Numbered from the stretch's first letter, positions 8,880 through 20,993 are shown. The stretch is DNA of 64,000 bases from Aquisphaera giovannonii (GCF_008087625.1 NZ_CP042997.1:9176001-9240000); one strand, 5' to 3'. A program made the numbers and translations. The notes: generated by a model not told the origin, from the letters alone.

Positions 8880-9077
8880 GTCTTCGCGCTCCAATCAAAC
8901 CGCCAGGGATTCATTCCGCGCCGCGAACCGCCGGGCCGGACGCGCGATCGGTCTCGCGACGGCCGCCGGCGGGACGGTTGTCATCCGGGGCATCCGGGCC
9001 GCGAGCCGAGGGGCGGACGCGGCCGATGCAAGCAGGGCACGGGGCGACGCGGAAAGCCGCGGCGAGCCGGCCCGGGT

Positions 9078-9503
9078 TCAGGCGGATGGCGGCGGCGGGG
9101 CGCGAGTGGACGGCGAGGAGGCGAGGCGAGGGGCCCGGCCGACGGCCGCCGGCCGGCATTCCTCGCGGGCGATGTGTTGAAAAAAGAGGACGCCGGAGGA
9201 CGCGAGCGGGATCGTGTCGGTGCCCAGGGCGCACGCCGAGCAGTCATCCGACAGGCTCGCCAGGTCGGGCGCGCGATGGCCGGCGAAGTGGGGCCGGCCC
9301 TCTCCGCATCCCTTTTCGGGGCAGGCCATGGCGGCGAGTTCTTCGTGCGCATGGTGATGCGCGGCCCCCGACGCCAGGGTGGAGGCCACGAAGAACAGGG
9401 TGAGCCACTTCCTGAGCCGTCGCACCGCGGAGGATGCCCCGATCGGTTCCCGAGGAGATGCCCGGACACGACGCGGTGCCCGGGGAGGCCTTGATGGATC
9501 CAC
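9078..9503 (-). CDS. Small exported His/Cys protein, DUF2946-like
   Basis: A 141-residue reading frame from a GTG start. An Arg-rich N-terminus leads into a hydrophobic segment (WLTLFFVASTLASGA), then HHHAHEE, CPEKGC and DDCSACALG, ending STRAPPPPSA. This order (exported, His cluster, DCxxC, and a final RAPP-like tail) resembles DUF2946-type small secreted proteins often found near metal-handling genes. Metal binding is inferred from the His/Cys clusters only. The start has no clear RBS, and a later start before RRLRKW is possible. Confidence 0.5.
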   Translation of the reverse strand: MDPSRPPRAPRRVRASPREPIGASSAVRRLRKWLTLFFVASTLASGAAHHHAHEELAAMACPEKGCGEGRPHFAGHRAPDLASLSDDCSACALGTDTIPLASSGVLFFQHIAREECRPAAVGRAPRLASSPSTRAPPPPSA

Positions 9504-9624
9504 TCTGAAAACGGATCATGGAGAAGTCAAGCCCGGCCCGGCGTCGGCGGAGGTCCCGCGCCGGACCGTGGCACCGATCCGGCCGGCCCGGTGAGGGCCC
9601 CGGCACCACGGAAATGGAGCGATC

Positions 9625-10101
9625 ATGAAGCGGTTCCTCCTCCTCCTCGCGGTGGCGATCCTGGCCTCGTCGACGGCGGGCACGGCCCGTGCCCAGCAGG
9701 GCTCGCGGTTCTACGACATGGGCAACGAGATCGAATCCCAGAGGAAAGAGGCGAAGGCGAAGATGCGCCATGCGGGCGGGGCGGGCCCCTCCGCGTTCAG
9801 CCTCGGGCGGAGCTCCGCGGCGGACATTTACGGCCGCATGGACATGGCGGGCCATTCGGCCCCCGGCTATCCCACCATCCGCAGCAACGTCGCCGGCCAG
9901 CTCCCCCCGTACATGGACCGGGGCACGTACGTCCCGGCCGCCCGGCGGCCCGCCGCCGCCCCCCGACGCGCGGCCGCCACCGCCGCCTCGTCCCGGGCCG
10001 CGGCATCGCAGGCCGCTGCCTCGAAGGCGGCCGCCTCCTCGCGGCGTGGTTCCAAGGCGAGGTCCGCGAAGGATGACGGCCCCCCGCCGCTCCCGTTCTG
10101 A
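9625..10101 (+). CDS. Secreted Ala-rich hypothetical protein
   Basis: A 158-residue protein with a clear Sec signal peptide (MKRFLLLLAVAILASSTAG...ARAQ). The mature part has a short charged helix (ESQRKEAKAKMRHA), a Tyr/Pro-containing middle and an Ala/Ser/Arg-rich tail of low complexity (about residues 105-150). It matches no recognised family. It is the last gene before convergent clpB and is probably periplasmic or surface-associated. Confidence 0.72.
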   Translation: MKRFLLLLAVAILASSTAGTARAQQGSRFYDMGNEIESQRKEAKAKMRHAGGAGPSAFSLGRSSAADIYGRMDMAGHSAPGYPTIRSNVAGQLPPYMDRGTYVPAARRPAAAPRRAAATAASSRAAASQAAASKAAASSRRGSKARSAKDDGPPPLPF

Positions 10102-10224
10102 ACCGGCGCGACGACTCAGCCCCTCGGTCGCCCGGCGGGCCCGGGCCCGATGTCCGGGCGGGCGGGGGATCGCGGAGGCGTCGCCGGAGGGCGGCTCATC
10201 CGCCCCCCGGATCCACGCCCGCGG

Positions 10225-12873
<2,649 letters not shown>

Positions 12874-13351
12874 GGTCGCAACCTTTCCCCGAGCATGCCG
12901 CCCCGCCGCGGAGGACGTGGGTGCGGGGCGCGATCGGCGTGGTCGGCTCGGACGAGCCACGAGGGATCGGACGGGGCGCCGCGAGGGCCGCGCCCCGTCC
13001 GTGCAGTTGGGACGGTCGGACGGTTGGGGTGCGGCGGGGGCCGCCGAACTTCTCCCGGTGACCCCGTCATGGCCCACGAGCGGGGCCGCAACAGTCCGGT
13101 CCCCTCCCCCCCTGGTGGGGGAGGGTTAGGGAGAGGGGGGCCGGAGGGCTTTCGACCATCGGGCGAGCCCCCGAATGGGGGCTGGCCTCGACGAATGAGC
13201 GTGGGTCTTCCCCTCCTATCCAGGGCGGTCGCCCCCTCTCCCCGGCCCTCCCCCGCCAGGGGGGAGGGGGTAAGAGAGCCCACGCGGCTCGGGGCCTGGG
13301 CGGAGCCAGAGGGCGCGTCCCGAGGGAGGCCCTCCGCCCACCGCGGGTGGT
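12874..13351. other. clpB-dnaK intergenic region
   Basis: There is no convincing gene here. The region would hold the clpB promoter, but I see no confident heat-shock promoter or CIRCE inverted repeat. It contains a large palindromic element at 13100-13271 (listed separately) about 230 bases upstream of clpB and 80 bases past the dnaK stop, which could end the dnaK transcript. Confidence 0.5.
13100..13271. repeat. MITE-like repeat family B, copy 1
   Basis: Two C/G-run arms of about 40 bases form an imperfect inverted repeat: the left arm (13100-13140) begins CCCCTCCCCCCCTGGTGGGG and the right arm (13232-13271) ends CCCCCGCCAGGGGGGAGGGG. About 90 bases separate them. Each arm is itself a small palindrome. 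The same architecture, with a GCTCGGCGGG core, occurs at 46035-46159. Confidence 0.65.
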
Positions 13352-15289
13352 TTACTTCTTCTCCTCGAACTCCACGTCGATGACGTCGTCCGGCTTGGCG
13401 GCCCCACCGTTGGCCCCGTCGGGGTGGCCGTGCGGGCCGCCCGGCCCGGCGGGGCCGCCGGCGCCCGGGCCCGCGCCCGGGGACGACGAGGCGTAGAGGT
13501 GCTCGGCCATCGCCTGGCTGGCCTTCTGGAGCTCGTCCACGGCCTGGTTGATGGCGGCCGCGTCCTCGCCCTTCTTGACCTCGTTGACCCGGTCCATCGC
13601 CGCCCGGAGCGCCGCCTTGTCGTAGTCGCTCAGCTTGTCCTTGTTCTCGTCGAGGAGCTTCTCGAGCTGGTAGACGCGCTGCTCGGCCGTGTTGCGGGCC
13701 TCGGCGAGCTCGCGCTTCCGCTTGTCGTCGCCGGCGTGCGACTCGGCGTCGCGCTTCATCCGCTCGATCTCGTCCTTGGACAGGCCGCCGGAGGACTCGA
13801 TCTTGATCGTCTGCTCCTTGCCGGTCCCCTTGTCGCGGGCCGTGACGTTCAGGATGCCGTTGGCGTCGATGTTGAAGGTGACCTCGATCTGCGGCACGCC
13901 CATCCGCGCCGGCGGGATGCCCTCCAGGTTGAAGTCGCCGAGGGACCGGTTGTCCGAGGCCATCGGCCGCTCGCCCTGGTAGACCTTGATCGTCACGGCG
14001 GTCTGGTTGTCCTCGGCCGTCGTGAAGGTCTCCTTCTTCTCCGTCGGGATCGTCGTGTTGCGGGGCACCAGCACCGTCATCACGCCGCCCTTGGTCTCCA
14101 GGCCCAGCGACAGCGGGGTGACGTCGAGCAGGAGGACCTCCTTGACGTCGCCGGTGAGGACGGCCCCCTGGATGGCCGCGCCGATGGCGACGACCTCGTC
14201 CGGGTTCACGCCCTTGTGCGGCTCCTTGCCGAAGATGTCCTTGACGATCTGGTTGACGCGCGGCATCCGCGTCGAGCCGCCGACCATCACGACCTCGTCG
14301 ATCTGGCTCGGCTTCAGCTTGGCGTCCTCCAGGGCCTTCATGACCGGGCCCCGGCAGCGCTCGAAGAGGTTGTCGGTCAGCTTCTCGAACTGCGCCCGGC
14401 TGATGGTCATCGTCAGGTGCTTGGGGCCCGACGCGTCGGCCGTGATGAACGGCAGGTTGATGTCGGCCTGGGCCTGGAAGGAGAGGTCCTTCTTGGCCTT
14501 CTCGGCGGCCTCCTTGAGGCGCTGGAGGGCCATCTGGTCCTTCCGCAGGTCGATCGACTGCTCCTTCTTGAACTCGTCGGCGATGTGGTTGATGAGGGCC
14601 TCGTCCCAGTCGTCGCCGCCCAGGTGGGTGTCGCCGTTGGTGGAGAGCACCTCGAACACGCCGTCGGCGACGTCGAGGATGGAGATGTCGAACGTGCCGC
14701 CGCCGAGGTCGAAGACGGCGATCTTCTCGTTCTTCTTCTTCTCGAGCCCGTAGGCCAGCGCGGCCGCCGTGGGCTCGTTGATGATCCGCGAGACCTCCAG
14801 GCCGGCGATCTGGCCGGCGTCCTTGGTGGCCTGCCGCTGGCTGTCGTTGAAGTAGGCCGGGACCGTGATCACGGCCTTGCGGACCTTGTGCCCCAGGTAG
14901 CTCTCCGCCGCCTCCTTGAGCTTGCGGAGGATCATCGCGGAGACCTCCGGCGGCGTGTAGTCCTTGCCGTTGACCTCCACCTTCACGAAGTCGCTCTGCC
15001 CCCCGACGACCTTGTAGGGGACCATCTTCTCCTCGCCGCGGACCTCCTCATGCCGGCGGCCCATGAACCGCTTGATCGAGTAGACCGTGCCCGCCGGGTT
15101 GGTGATCGCCTGGCGCTTGGCCGGGTCGCCCACCAGGATCTCCCCCTTCGACGTGAACGCGACCACCGAGGGCGTCAGCCGGCTCCCCTCCTGGTTGGGG
15201 ATCACCGTGACGTCGCCGCCTTCCATCACCGCGACCACGCTGTTGGTGGTCCCCAGGTCGATGCCAATGATCTTCTCGCCTTCCGCCAC
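13352..15289 (-). CDS. dnaK: Molecular chaperone DnaK (Hsp70)
   Basis: The 645-residue Hsp70 has the phosphate-binding N-terminus [17 protein letters not shown], the second signature [12 protein letters not shown], the third [12 protein letters not shown], the linker [12 protein letters not shown] into the substrate-binding domain, a helical lid, and a Gly/Ala/Pro-rich tail ending [12 protein letters not shown]. It binds unfolded segments under ATP control and hands aggregates to ClpB. The start is a GTG with an AAAGGAG-type RBS. No dnaJ or grpE is adjacent in the window. A TATAAT hexamer lies about 230 bases upstream on the same strand. Confidence 0.97.
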   Translation of the reverse strand: MAEGEKIIGIDLGTTNSVVAVMEGGDVTVIPNQEGSRLTPSVVAFTSKGEILVGDPAKRQAITNPAGTVYSIKRFMGRRHEEVRGEEKMVPYKVVGGQSDFVKVEVNGKDYTPPEVSAMILRKLKEAAESYLGHKVRKAVITVPAYFNDSQRQATKDAGQIAGLEVSRIINEPTAAALAYGLEKKKNEKIAVFDLGGGTFDISILDVADGVFEVLSTNGDTHLGGDDWDEALINHIADEFKKEQSIDLRKDQMALQRLKEAAEKAKKDLSFQAQADINLPFITADASGPKHLTMTISRAQFEKLTDNLFERCRGPVMKALEDAKLKPSQIDEVVMVGGSTRMPRVNQIVKDIFGKEPHKGVNPDEVVAIGAAIQGAVLTGDVKEVLLLDVTPLSLGLETKGGVMTVLVPRNTTIPTEKKETFTTAEDNQTAVTIKVYQGERPMASDNRSLGDFNLEGIPPARMGVPQIEVTFNIDANGILNVTARDKGTGKEQTIKIESSGGLSKDEIERMKRDAESHAGDDKRKRELAEARNTAEQRVYQLEKLLDENKDKLSDYDKAALRAAMDRVNEVKKGEDAAAINQAVDELQKASQAMAEHLYASSSPGAGPGAGGPAGPGGPHGHPDGANGGAAKPDDVIDVEFEEKK

Positions 15290-15781
15290 GACCCATCTCC
15301 TTTCACGACGTTGAGCGGTGATGAACGGACCCACGGGGCCACGTCACCCCGGCCGGATTCCCCCGCCGGCCGGATGTCTGCTTAGCGGGGTGCCATGCCC
15401 TTGCCGGGACAGGCCTCCGAAACCGTCACTCAACCGATGCACCGACGTAGAGCAAGCCCCATGCCATTGCCTGCCACAATCCGGAAACCCCGCGCAAATC
15501 ATTGCCTTGATGGGAATTATAGATGGCCTCTCCCTGGATCGCCGCTTCGACTCGCCGGAGGAATCCTGCCACATTGACAGCGGCCTTTCCGCCGCCCCAA
15601 TAGGCTGCCAAATTTGCACCCCATCAAACGGCACGTCGGGCCCTCGGACGCGGCAGGCCTTCGGTGATCATACCGCGGCGGTGTGGGGCCGTGGAATTGC
15701 CCGGCGGGAGGCCGGCGAGGCGCGGTGAAGGGCCTGGGAGGAAAGGGAGGAGGCCGGGGCGTCCGCAGGCTCCGGGATGGT
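15290..15781. other. Region upstream of dnaK
   Basis: The roughly 490 bases between divergent dnaK and a possible small membrane-protein gene contain no credible coding sequence. The stretch around 15490-15525 is less GC-rich than its surroundings and contains TATAAT on the minus strand (15516-15521), a candidate -10 for dnaK, though no good -35 matches at 16-18 bases. I looked for a CIRCE repeat (TTAGCACTC-N9-GAGTGCTAA) and did not find one. Confidence 0.4.
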
Positions 15782-15991
15782 ATGCTCGCCCATGCGGCCG
15801 GAATTCGGCCGTCGGCTCCCTTGCGCGGCCCGCCTCTCTTCTTCTGGGGCATGGCCGCGCTCGTCGACCTCGCCGCCGGCTCATGCGGCTCTCCTACGGT
15901 CGGCGCGATCCATGCCGTCCTGGGCGTCCTGTTCCTCGCGTCCTCGCTGCGGGACGTCCGCACCCTCAGGTCGCTCGACGGGCGCGCGTGA
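15782..15991 (+). CDS. Possible small membrane protein (69 aa)
   Basis: A 69-residue frame beginning MLAHAAGIRP, with two hydrophobic stretches (PLFFWGMAALVDLAAG and GAIHAVLGVLFLASSL) joined by a short loop and a charged C-terminus (RDVRTLRSLDGRA). This fits a two-helix hairpin membrane protein. The start follows a purine-rich stretch but has no strong RBS. No family is recognised. It may be a chance frame, so confidence is modest. Confidence 0.38.
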   Translation: MLAHAAGIRPSAPLRGPPLFFWGMAALVDLAAGSCGSPTVGAIHAVLGVLFLASSLRDVRTLRSLDGRA

Positions 15992-16092
15992 GCCGGACGC
16001 GGTTCGCGCCGGCGTCCCGGTAGGACCTCCGAGCGTGGCGTGAACCCGACGCCGGGCTCCCCTGTCTGCGACGGAATACCCCGGAGGCTCTC

Positions 16093-16851
16093 ATGGACAA
16101 GCAGCGGCAGTTGATCGTGGACCAGTTCACCCGCCAGGCGGCCCCGTTCTCGGAGATGCACGCGCGCGACGACGCGGGCGTCCACCGGCTCCTGATCGAG
16201 ACGGCGATGATCGGCCCCGAGGACGAGGTCCTCGACGTGGCCTGCGGGCCGGGGCTGGTCGCCTGCGAGGTCGCGAAGGTCGCCCGCCACGTCACCGGGG
16301 TGGACCTCACCCAGGCCATGATCGAGCAGGCCGAGGCGAGGCAGCAGTCGCTGGGGCTCGCCAACCTGACCTGGGCCGTCGGCGACGCCCAGCCGCTCGA
16401 CTTCCCGGGCTCGACGTTCTCGCGGGTGATCACCCGGTACACCTTCCACCACTTCACCGACCCGGCCGGGGTGTTCGCCGAGATGGTCCGCGTCTGCCGG
16501 CCCGGCGGCAGGGTGGCCGTCTGCGACGTATTCACCACCTCGCCCGAGCAGGGCGAGGCCTACGACCGGCTGGAGCGACTCCGCGACCCGTCCCACACCC
16601 GCGCCCTGCAACGGGCCGAGCTGGAGGCGCTCTTCTCCGGGCTCCGCGACGTGCGCCGGGCGTTCTACAAGTACCCGGTCGAGGTCGACGACCTGCTGTC
16701 CCGGGCCTTCCCCGAGCCCGGGGGGGCGGAGGCCTTCCGACGGACGATAGCCGCGGACGTCGGCGTGAACCGGCTGGGCATCGACGCCTCGCACGAGGGC
16801 GGCCTGCGGTTCTCATTCCCGGTGGTCATCCTCTCCGGCATGAAGGGCTGA
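16093..16851 (+). CDS. Class I SAM-dependent methyltransferase
   Basis: A 252-residue Rossmann-fold methyltransferase of the UbiE/Methyltransf_11 kind. Motif I is VLDVACGPGLVA, the acidic post-motif GVDLTQAMIEQA follows, motif II is WAVGDAQPLDF, and TRYTFHHFTDPAGVFAEMVRVCRPGGRV spans motifs III-IV. These enzymes methylate quinones, lipids or small metabolites; the substrate cannot be assigned. It stands alone upstream of pheA with a promoter between them, so it is probably not in the pheA operon. Confidence 0.9.
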   Translation: MDKQRQLIVDQFTRQAAPFSEMHARDDAGVHRLLIETAMIGPEDEVLDVACGPGLVACEVAKVARHVTGVDLTQAMIEQAEARQQSLGLANLTWAVGDAQPLDFPGSTFSRVITRYTFHHFTDPAGVFAEMVRVCRPGGRVAVCDVFTTSPEQGEAYDRLERLRDPSHTRALQRAELEALFSGLRDVRRAFYKYPVEVDDLLSRAFPEPGGAEAFRRTIAADVGVNRLGIDASHEGGLRFSFPVVILSGMKG

Positions 16852-17165
16852 GCGGGGCGAGCGAAGCCCGCGGCAAAAGATGATGCATGCAGCATCTCCT
16901 TGGGGCTGGGGGCGGCCTTCGCGACCCCGGATCGGTCGCTCCAGGCGGGCCCGGCCCCGGCGTGAGGAAGAGCCCGTCCATGCCGGAGCGGCCCGCCGAA
17001 TGAGCCGCTATCGGCCGAGGCACGGTCCGCAATCGGCGTCCTCTCGCAGGAAAACCCTCCGACAACTTGACAGGGCGTCACTTTTCTTTTAATGACTTAT
17101 GGCACCGACGCTTGCGCCTGAATCTTCCGGGACGGTCCCCGTCCCTGGTCCCGCCGAGTGGTCCG
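16852..17165 (+). other. Region upstream of pheA
   Basis: About 310 bases with no gene. The distal end contains a conspicuous AT-richer patch at 17080-17100 within a strong sigma70-like promoter (listed separately), leaving a leader of about 65 bases before the pheA start. Confidence 0.55.
17067..17095 (+). promoter_or_regulatory. Sigma70-type promoter for pheA
   Basis: A perfect -35 TTGACA (17067-17072), a 17-base spacer and a near-consensus -10 TAATGA (17090-17095). It lies about 70 bases upstream of the pheA ATG, in a T-rich patch that stands out from the GC-rich surroundings. It is the best housekeeping promoter match that I see in the window. Confidence 0.7.
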
Positions 17166-18338
17166 ATGGCCCGTAAGTCCGCTCCCGCCAGCAAGACGAC
17201 GACCGCAGGGAAAGCCGCACCCGCCGAGGCCCCCGACGCCAGGCGGGCGCCGACGCTCAGCAGCCTGCGCGCGGAGATCGACCGCCTGGACCTGGACCTC
17301 GTCACGCTCCTCAACCGACGGGCCGAGATCGCGACCCAGATCGGCCAGATCAAGCACAGCCAGGGCCTGGAGATCTGGTCGGCGGCGAGGGAGGACGAGG
17401 TCATCGCCCGGGCCGTCGCCGGGAGCTCCGGCCCGCTCCCCAACGAGACCCTGCGGCTCATCTTCCGCGAGCTGATGAGCGGGTCGCGGTCGCTCCAGAA
17501 GAACCTCCGCGTGGCCTGCCTGGGGCCCAAGTACAGCTACAGCTACCTCGCGGCCGTCGCCAAGTTCGGCGAGGCCGTCGATCACGTGCCGGTCGGGTCG
17601 ATCGCCGCGGTCTTCGAGGAGGTCAACCGGCGGCACGTGCAATTCGGGATCGTCCCGCTGGAGAACTCGACGGACGGGCGGATCGCCGACACCCTGGACA
17701 TGTTCATCAAGCTGCCCAACATCAAGATCCGGGCCGAGATCCGCCTGCGGATCCACCACTGCCTGCTGGGCCGCTGCGAATGGAGCCAGGTGCGCCGGGT
17801 GTACTCCAAGTCCCAGGCGCTGTCGCAGTGCCGGAACTGGCTCGGGAAGAACCTGCCCCAGTCGGCCAAGGTGGAGGTCGTCTCCACGGCAGCCGCGGCC
17901 GAGCTCGCCCAGCGCGAGGAGTTCGCCGCCGCGGTCGCCAGCCGGGCCGCCGCCGCGGCCTACCGGCTGAACATCCTGGCGGAGAACATCGAGGACCAGC
18001 CCCACAACGTCACCCGGTTCGCCGTCATCGCCGAGGTCGCCGAGCAGCCGACCGGCAAGGACAAGACGACCCTGATGCTCCGCCTGCACAACCAGGTCGG
18101 CTCGCTGAACCGGATCCTCGCCCCCTTCGAGAAGTACGCCGTCAACCTGACCTGGATCGAGTCCTTCCCCGTGCCGGACGCCCCCAAGGACACGAACCCC
18201 GCCTACCTCTTCTTCCTGGACATCGAGGGCCACGTCAACGACCCGCCGGTCCAGAAGGCCCTGGAGGCGGTCCGGAAGAAGTGCGACCGCCTCGACATCC
18301 TGGGCTCCTACCCGCGCAGCGAGTGCATCGAGTCCTGA
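17166..18338 (+). CDS. pheA: Bifunctional chorismate mutase/prephenate dehydratase (P-protein)
   Basis: The 390-residue enzyme converts chorismate to prephenate and then to phenylpyruvate for phenylalanine synthesis. After a Lys/Ala-rich N-terminal extension of about 30 residues comes an AroQ-type chorismate mutase helix bundle (LRAEIDRLDLDLVTLLNRRAEI). The prephenate dehydratase domain follows, with CLGPKYSYS, PLENSTDGRIADTLD and a catalytic-region DQPHNVTRFAVI, and then an ACT domain (LMLRLHNQVGSLNRILAPF...WIESFP) for Phe feedback. A strong promoter lies just upstream. aroF, which feeds the same pathway, is elsewhere in the window (48.8-49.8 kb). Confidence 0.95.
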   Translation: MARKSAPASKTTTAGKAAPAEAPDARRAPTLSSLRAEIDRLDLDLVTLLNRRAEIATQIGQIKHSQGLEIWSAAREDEVIARAVAGSSGPLPNETLRLIFRELMSGSRSLQKNLRVACLGPKYSYSYLAAVAKFGEAVDHVPVGSIAAVFEEVNRRHVQFGIVPLENSTDGRIADTLDMFIKLPNIKIRAEIRLRIHHCLLGRCEWSQVRRVYSKSQALSQCRNWLGKNLPQSAKVEVVSTAAAAELAQREEFAAAVASRAAAAAYRLNILAENIEDQPHNVTRFAVIAEVAEQPTGKDKTTLMLRLHNQVGSLNRILAPFEKYAVNLTWIESFPVPDAPKDTNPAYLFFLDIEGHVNDPPVQKALEAVRKKCDRLDILGSYPRSECIES

Positions 18339-18375
18339 GCGGTCGACCCGGCCTCTTGACGATTCATCCTTCACG

Positions 18376-18459
18376 ACCACGGATGGCACGGATACCACGG
18401 ATGGGATGCAGGTGGATTCCCCTTCCCCTGTTATCCGCGGCATCCGCGCCATCCGTGGT
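18376..18459. repeat. 27-bp inverted repeat between convergent genes
   Basis: The left arm (18376-18402, ACCACGGATGGC...) and right arm (18433-18459) are complementary except at three positions. All three are A/C mismatches in the plus-strand transcript but become G-U pairs in the minus-strand transcript, so RNA from the minus strand would form a continuous 27-pair stem with a loop of about 30 bases. It lies between the 3' ends of pheA and the TPR operon, so it may stabilise or terminate transcripts, especially that of the TPR operon. Each arm is built from three copies of an ATCCGTGG-like unit. Confidence 0.75.
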
Positions 18460-18549
18460 GGAAATCCTTACCGTCGGCGGCAAGATTCCCGGGTAGCCGG
18501 GACGTCCTTGTGTTCCGTCCAGCCACGCGTGGAATCCGGGCCCGGATCC

Positions 18550-19821
18550 TCAACGGACCATCCCGATGCCCCGGCGATCCGCGTCCGATCCGGCGGGAGC
18601 GGGGCTTGGCCGGCCTTCCGCGGCGAACCGCCGCCAGGCCTCCGCCTCATCGGCACGGCCCAGGTCCTCGCGGAGATCCGCCAGCCGCCGGCACAGCTCG
18701 GGATGGGGCGCCACACCGAGGTCCGGGACCGCGTTGGCCTCCTTGTAGAGCGGCTGAACCCGCTCCCTCGCGTCCCGGAAGGCGCGGAACCTCTCCTCCA
18801 TCGGCCCCAACTCCTCCGACCGGCGGGCGACCTTGAGCGCCTGGCAGAGCCGGTAGAGGACCTGCCCGTCGGACGGGTCGCTCGCGTTAGCCCGGCGCAA
18901 CCAGTCGACGGCGAGCGGCCAGTCGCGCCCCTTCAGGGCCGCGGAGCCGCGGTGCTTGAGGAACCGGGGGTCGCCGGCGATGGCCGGCGGGATCCGGGCG
19001 AGGCACCGGGCGAACTCCTCGGCCGAGGCGGTGTCGTCGAGCCCGGCCAGGAGCGTATCCCAGGCGTACGGGTTGTCTGGGGACCGGTCGAGCACGCGAC
19101 CGAGGAGCGGCAAACCGTCCCCGGGGCGGCTGTTCTTCAGGTAGGCGCGGGCCAGGGCGATCGCCGCCTGCGGGTCCTCGGGATGCGCCGCGACGATCGG
19201 CTCCAGGGTCTGGATGAGCGAGTCGGTGCCGATCGGCTGGGCATCCTGGCGGAGCAGCTCCATCAGGAGCTGGACGCGGTCGCGAGGGTCGGGCTCGCGG
19301 CGGAAGAGCTCCATGGCGAGCCGGTGGGCGTCCTCCCGACGCCCCTGGACCTGGTACAGGCCCAGCAGGTTCCAGCCGGCCTCCGGCACCGCCGGGTCGA
19401 TGCGGAGCGCCTCCAGCCAGAGGGCCTCGGCCAGGTCGTTGCGGCCCAGCTCGGCCCGGGCCTTCCCCTCGTACAGCCGCACGACGGCCCTGGCGTCGCG
19501 CCGGGAGGTGCGGACGCGGGGCAGGTGCCGGAGGGCGAGCTCCGGCTTGGGGTCCGGGCGGACGAGCGCGGCCTGGGCCATCAGCATGTTGGCCTCGATG
19601 TGGTCCGGGTCCGCCCGGAGGATCTCCCGCAGCCTCGCCTCGGCGTCGTCGAACCGGCCGGCGGTGAGCATCGGCACGATGCCCGAGACGGTCGCCCGGG
19701 GCCGTGCCGAGCCGGACCAGAGCAGGTACACCGCGGCGACGCCGAGGCCGACGACCAGGCACGAGAGCACGACCATGGGGACGCGGGGGCCGCCCGGCGG
19801 CCCGGGCTCGGCCCCGTTCAT
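18550..19821 (-). CDS. Membrane-anchored TPR protein
   Basis: The 423-residue protein has one N-terminal transmembrane helix (about residues 15-38, VVLSCLVVGLGVAAVYLLW) followed by tetratricopeptide-like repeats such as DDAEARLREILRADPDHIEA and DALRIDPAVPEAGWNLLGLY-type helices. TPR arrays mediate protein-protein contacts, here outside the cytoplasmic membrane. The ATG overlaps the stop of the preceding TPR gene as ATGA, indicating translational coupling. No enzymatic domain is present. Confidence 0.85.
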   Translation of the reverse strand: MNGAEPGPPGGPRVPMVVLSCLVVGLGVAAVYLLWSGSARPRATVSGIVPMLTAGRFDDAEARLREILRADPDHIEANMLMAQAALVRPDPKPELALRHLPRVRTSRRDARAVVRLYEGKARAELGRNDLAEALWLEALRIDPAVPEAGWNLLGLYQVQGRREDAHRLAMELFRREPDPRDRVQLLMELLRQDAQPIGTDSLIQTLEPIVAAHPEDPQAAIALARAYLKNSRPGDGLPLLGRVLDRSPDNPYAWDTLLAGLDDTASAEEFARCLARIPPAIAGDPRFLKHRGSAALKGRDWPLAVDWLRRANASDPSDGQVLYRLCQALKVARRSEELGPMEERFRAFRDARERVQPLYKEANAVPDLGVAPHPELCRRLADLREDLGRADEAEAWRRFAAEGRPSPAPAGSDADRRGIGMVR

Positions 19822-20993
19822 CGCATCGGATCCCGCATGCCGTCGCCCCGGCCCGCCGGGTCCTCGAGCCCGGGCGGCCTCTCTCCCATCCCGCCCTGGC
19901 GGGGATGCGCCCGGCGGAGTTCCTCGGCCCGGGCCTCGTAGCGGCGGGCCCGGTCGAGGTCCCCCTTGAAGCGGTAGGCCCGGCTCAGGTTGTAGACCGG
20001 GTCGATCGACTCCGGCGAGAGCTCGGCCGCCCGCTCGAGGTGCCCGATCGCCTCGTCGATCCGACGGCTGGCGACCTCCTGCCGGCCCAAGTCCAGGAGC
20101 GTGTCGGCGTTGTTCGGGTCGCGGGCGAGGGACTCCCGCCAGCATCGCTCGGCCTCGTCCATCCGCCCCTCCTTCTCGAAGGTCACGCCCAGCAGCTCGC
20201 GGAGGCCCGCGTCGTCCTCGCGTGCCAGCGCACGCTCGAGGTGGGCGCGGGCGTCGGAGGACCTCCCCAACGCGATCAGGTCGAGGGCCAGGTGGCCCCA
20301 GAAGACGCGTTGGGGCAGGGGCATTTCCTTCAGCTCCGGGTCGAGGCGCAGGACCTCCTCGAACGCGGCGACGGCCTCCTCGGCGTGGCGCGTGGAGTGG
20401 AAGCCGATCCCCGCTAGCGTGCGGCCGGCCACCCGGCCGCCCGGGATGGCGATCAGCCGCTCGGAGATCCGGCGGACGCGCTTCCAGTCCGCCTTGCTGA
20501 TCAGGAGGGCAGCCTGGCGTTTGAGAGCCAGGACGTCGTCCGGCCAGCGGTCGAGGAGGCGCTCGTACGCCTCGAACGCGCGGGGCAGGTCGCCGGCTCG
20601 GACGAGGCCGTAGGCGTGGTCGTTGGCGTCGTCGAGCCCCAGGCTGCCGGCGCGTCGGTAGAGCTCGTCGGCCTGCTGCCATCGGCCGAGCTTGGCGAGG
20701 CATCGCGCCGCCAGGAGCGCGGCGTCCGTGTCGTCGGGACGGCGGTCGAGGCGGGCCCGGGCGGCGATCAACGCCGAGCGATAGTCGCGGGCCCGATAGG
20801 CGGCCCGGGCCGCGCGGATCAGCGGATCGGGGCGGAGCGCGAGCCAGCCGCCGAGGCCGACGGCGGCCAGGGCCAGCAGCGAGAGGGCGACTCGGGTCTT
20901 CCGGGAACGCCAGCCGGGGCGTCCGGGCCGCCGGCCCTCGGCGGGCGAGGCCGACGCGGGAGCGGGCCGGGAGATCGAAGCGGGTGCGCTCAT
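19818..20993 (-). CDS. Membrane-anchored TPR protein
   Basis: A 391-residue protein with a short Ser/Ala/Pro-rich cytoplasmic N-terminus, a transmembrane helix (VALSLLALAAVGLGGWLAL, about residues 35-55) and repeated helical pairs of TPR type through to the C-terminus (for example AEEAVAAFEEVLRLDPEL, DEAERCWRESLARDPNNADT and DEAIGHLERAAELSPESI). It is the upstream partner of the coupled TPR pair and follows a DUF1559 gene by 100 bases, so the three may form one operon. Function unknown; a scaffold or assembly role is inferred. Confidence 0.85.
   Translation of the reverse strand: MSAPASISRPAPASASPAEGRRPGRPGWRSRKTRVALSLLALAAVGLGGWLALRPDPLIRAARAAYRARDYRSALIAARARLDRRPDDTDAALLAARCLAKLGRWQQADELYRRAGSLGLDDANDHAYGLVRAGDLPRAFEAYERLLDRWPDDVLALKRQAALLISKADWKRVRRISERLIAIPGGRVAGRTLAGIGFHSTRHAEEAVAAFEEVLRLDPELKEMPLPQRVFWGHLALDLIALGRSSDARAHLERALAREDDAGLRELLGVTFEKEGRMDEAERCWRESLARDPNNADTLLDLGRQEVASRRIDEAIGHLERAAELSPESIDPVYNLSRAYRFKGDLDRARRYEARAEELRRAHPRQGGMGERPPGLEDPAGRGDGMRDPMR

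Noticed and set aside
13424-15385. 653-codon plus-strand frame over dnaK
   Set aside because: It is antisense to dnaK; its Leu/Val/Asp/His-rich sequence is typical of reverse reading of GC-rich genes.
15290-15781. CIRCE element or sigma32-type promoter upstream of dnaK
   Set aside because: No TTAGCACTC-N9-GAGTGCTAA repeat or convincing CTTGAA/CCCCAT pair was found; only a lone TATAAT was noted.
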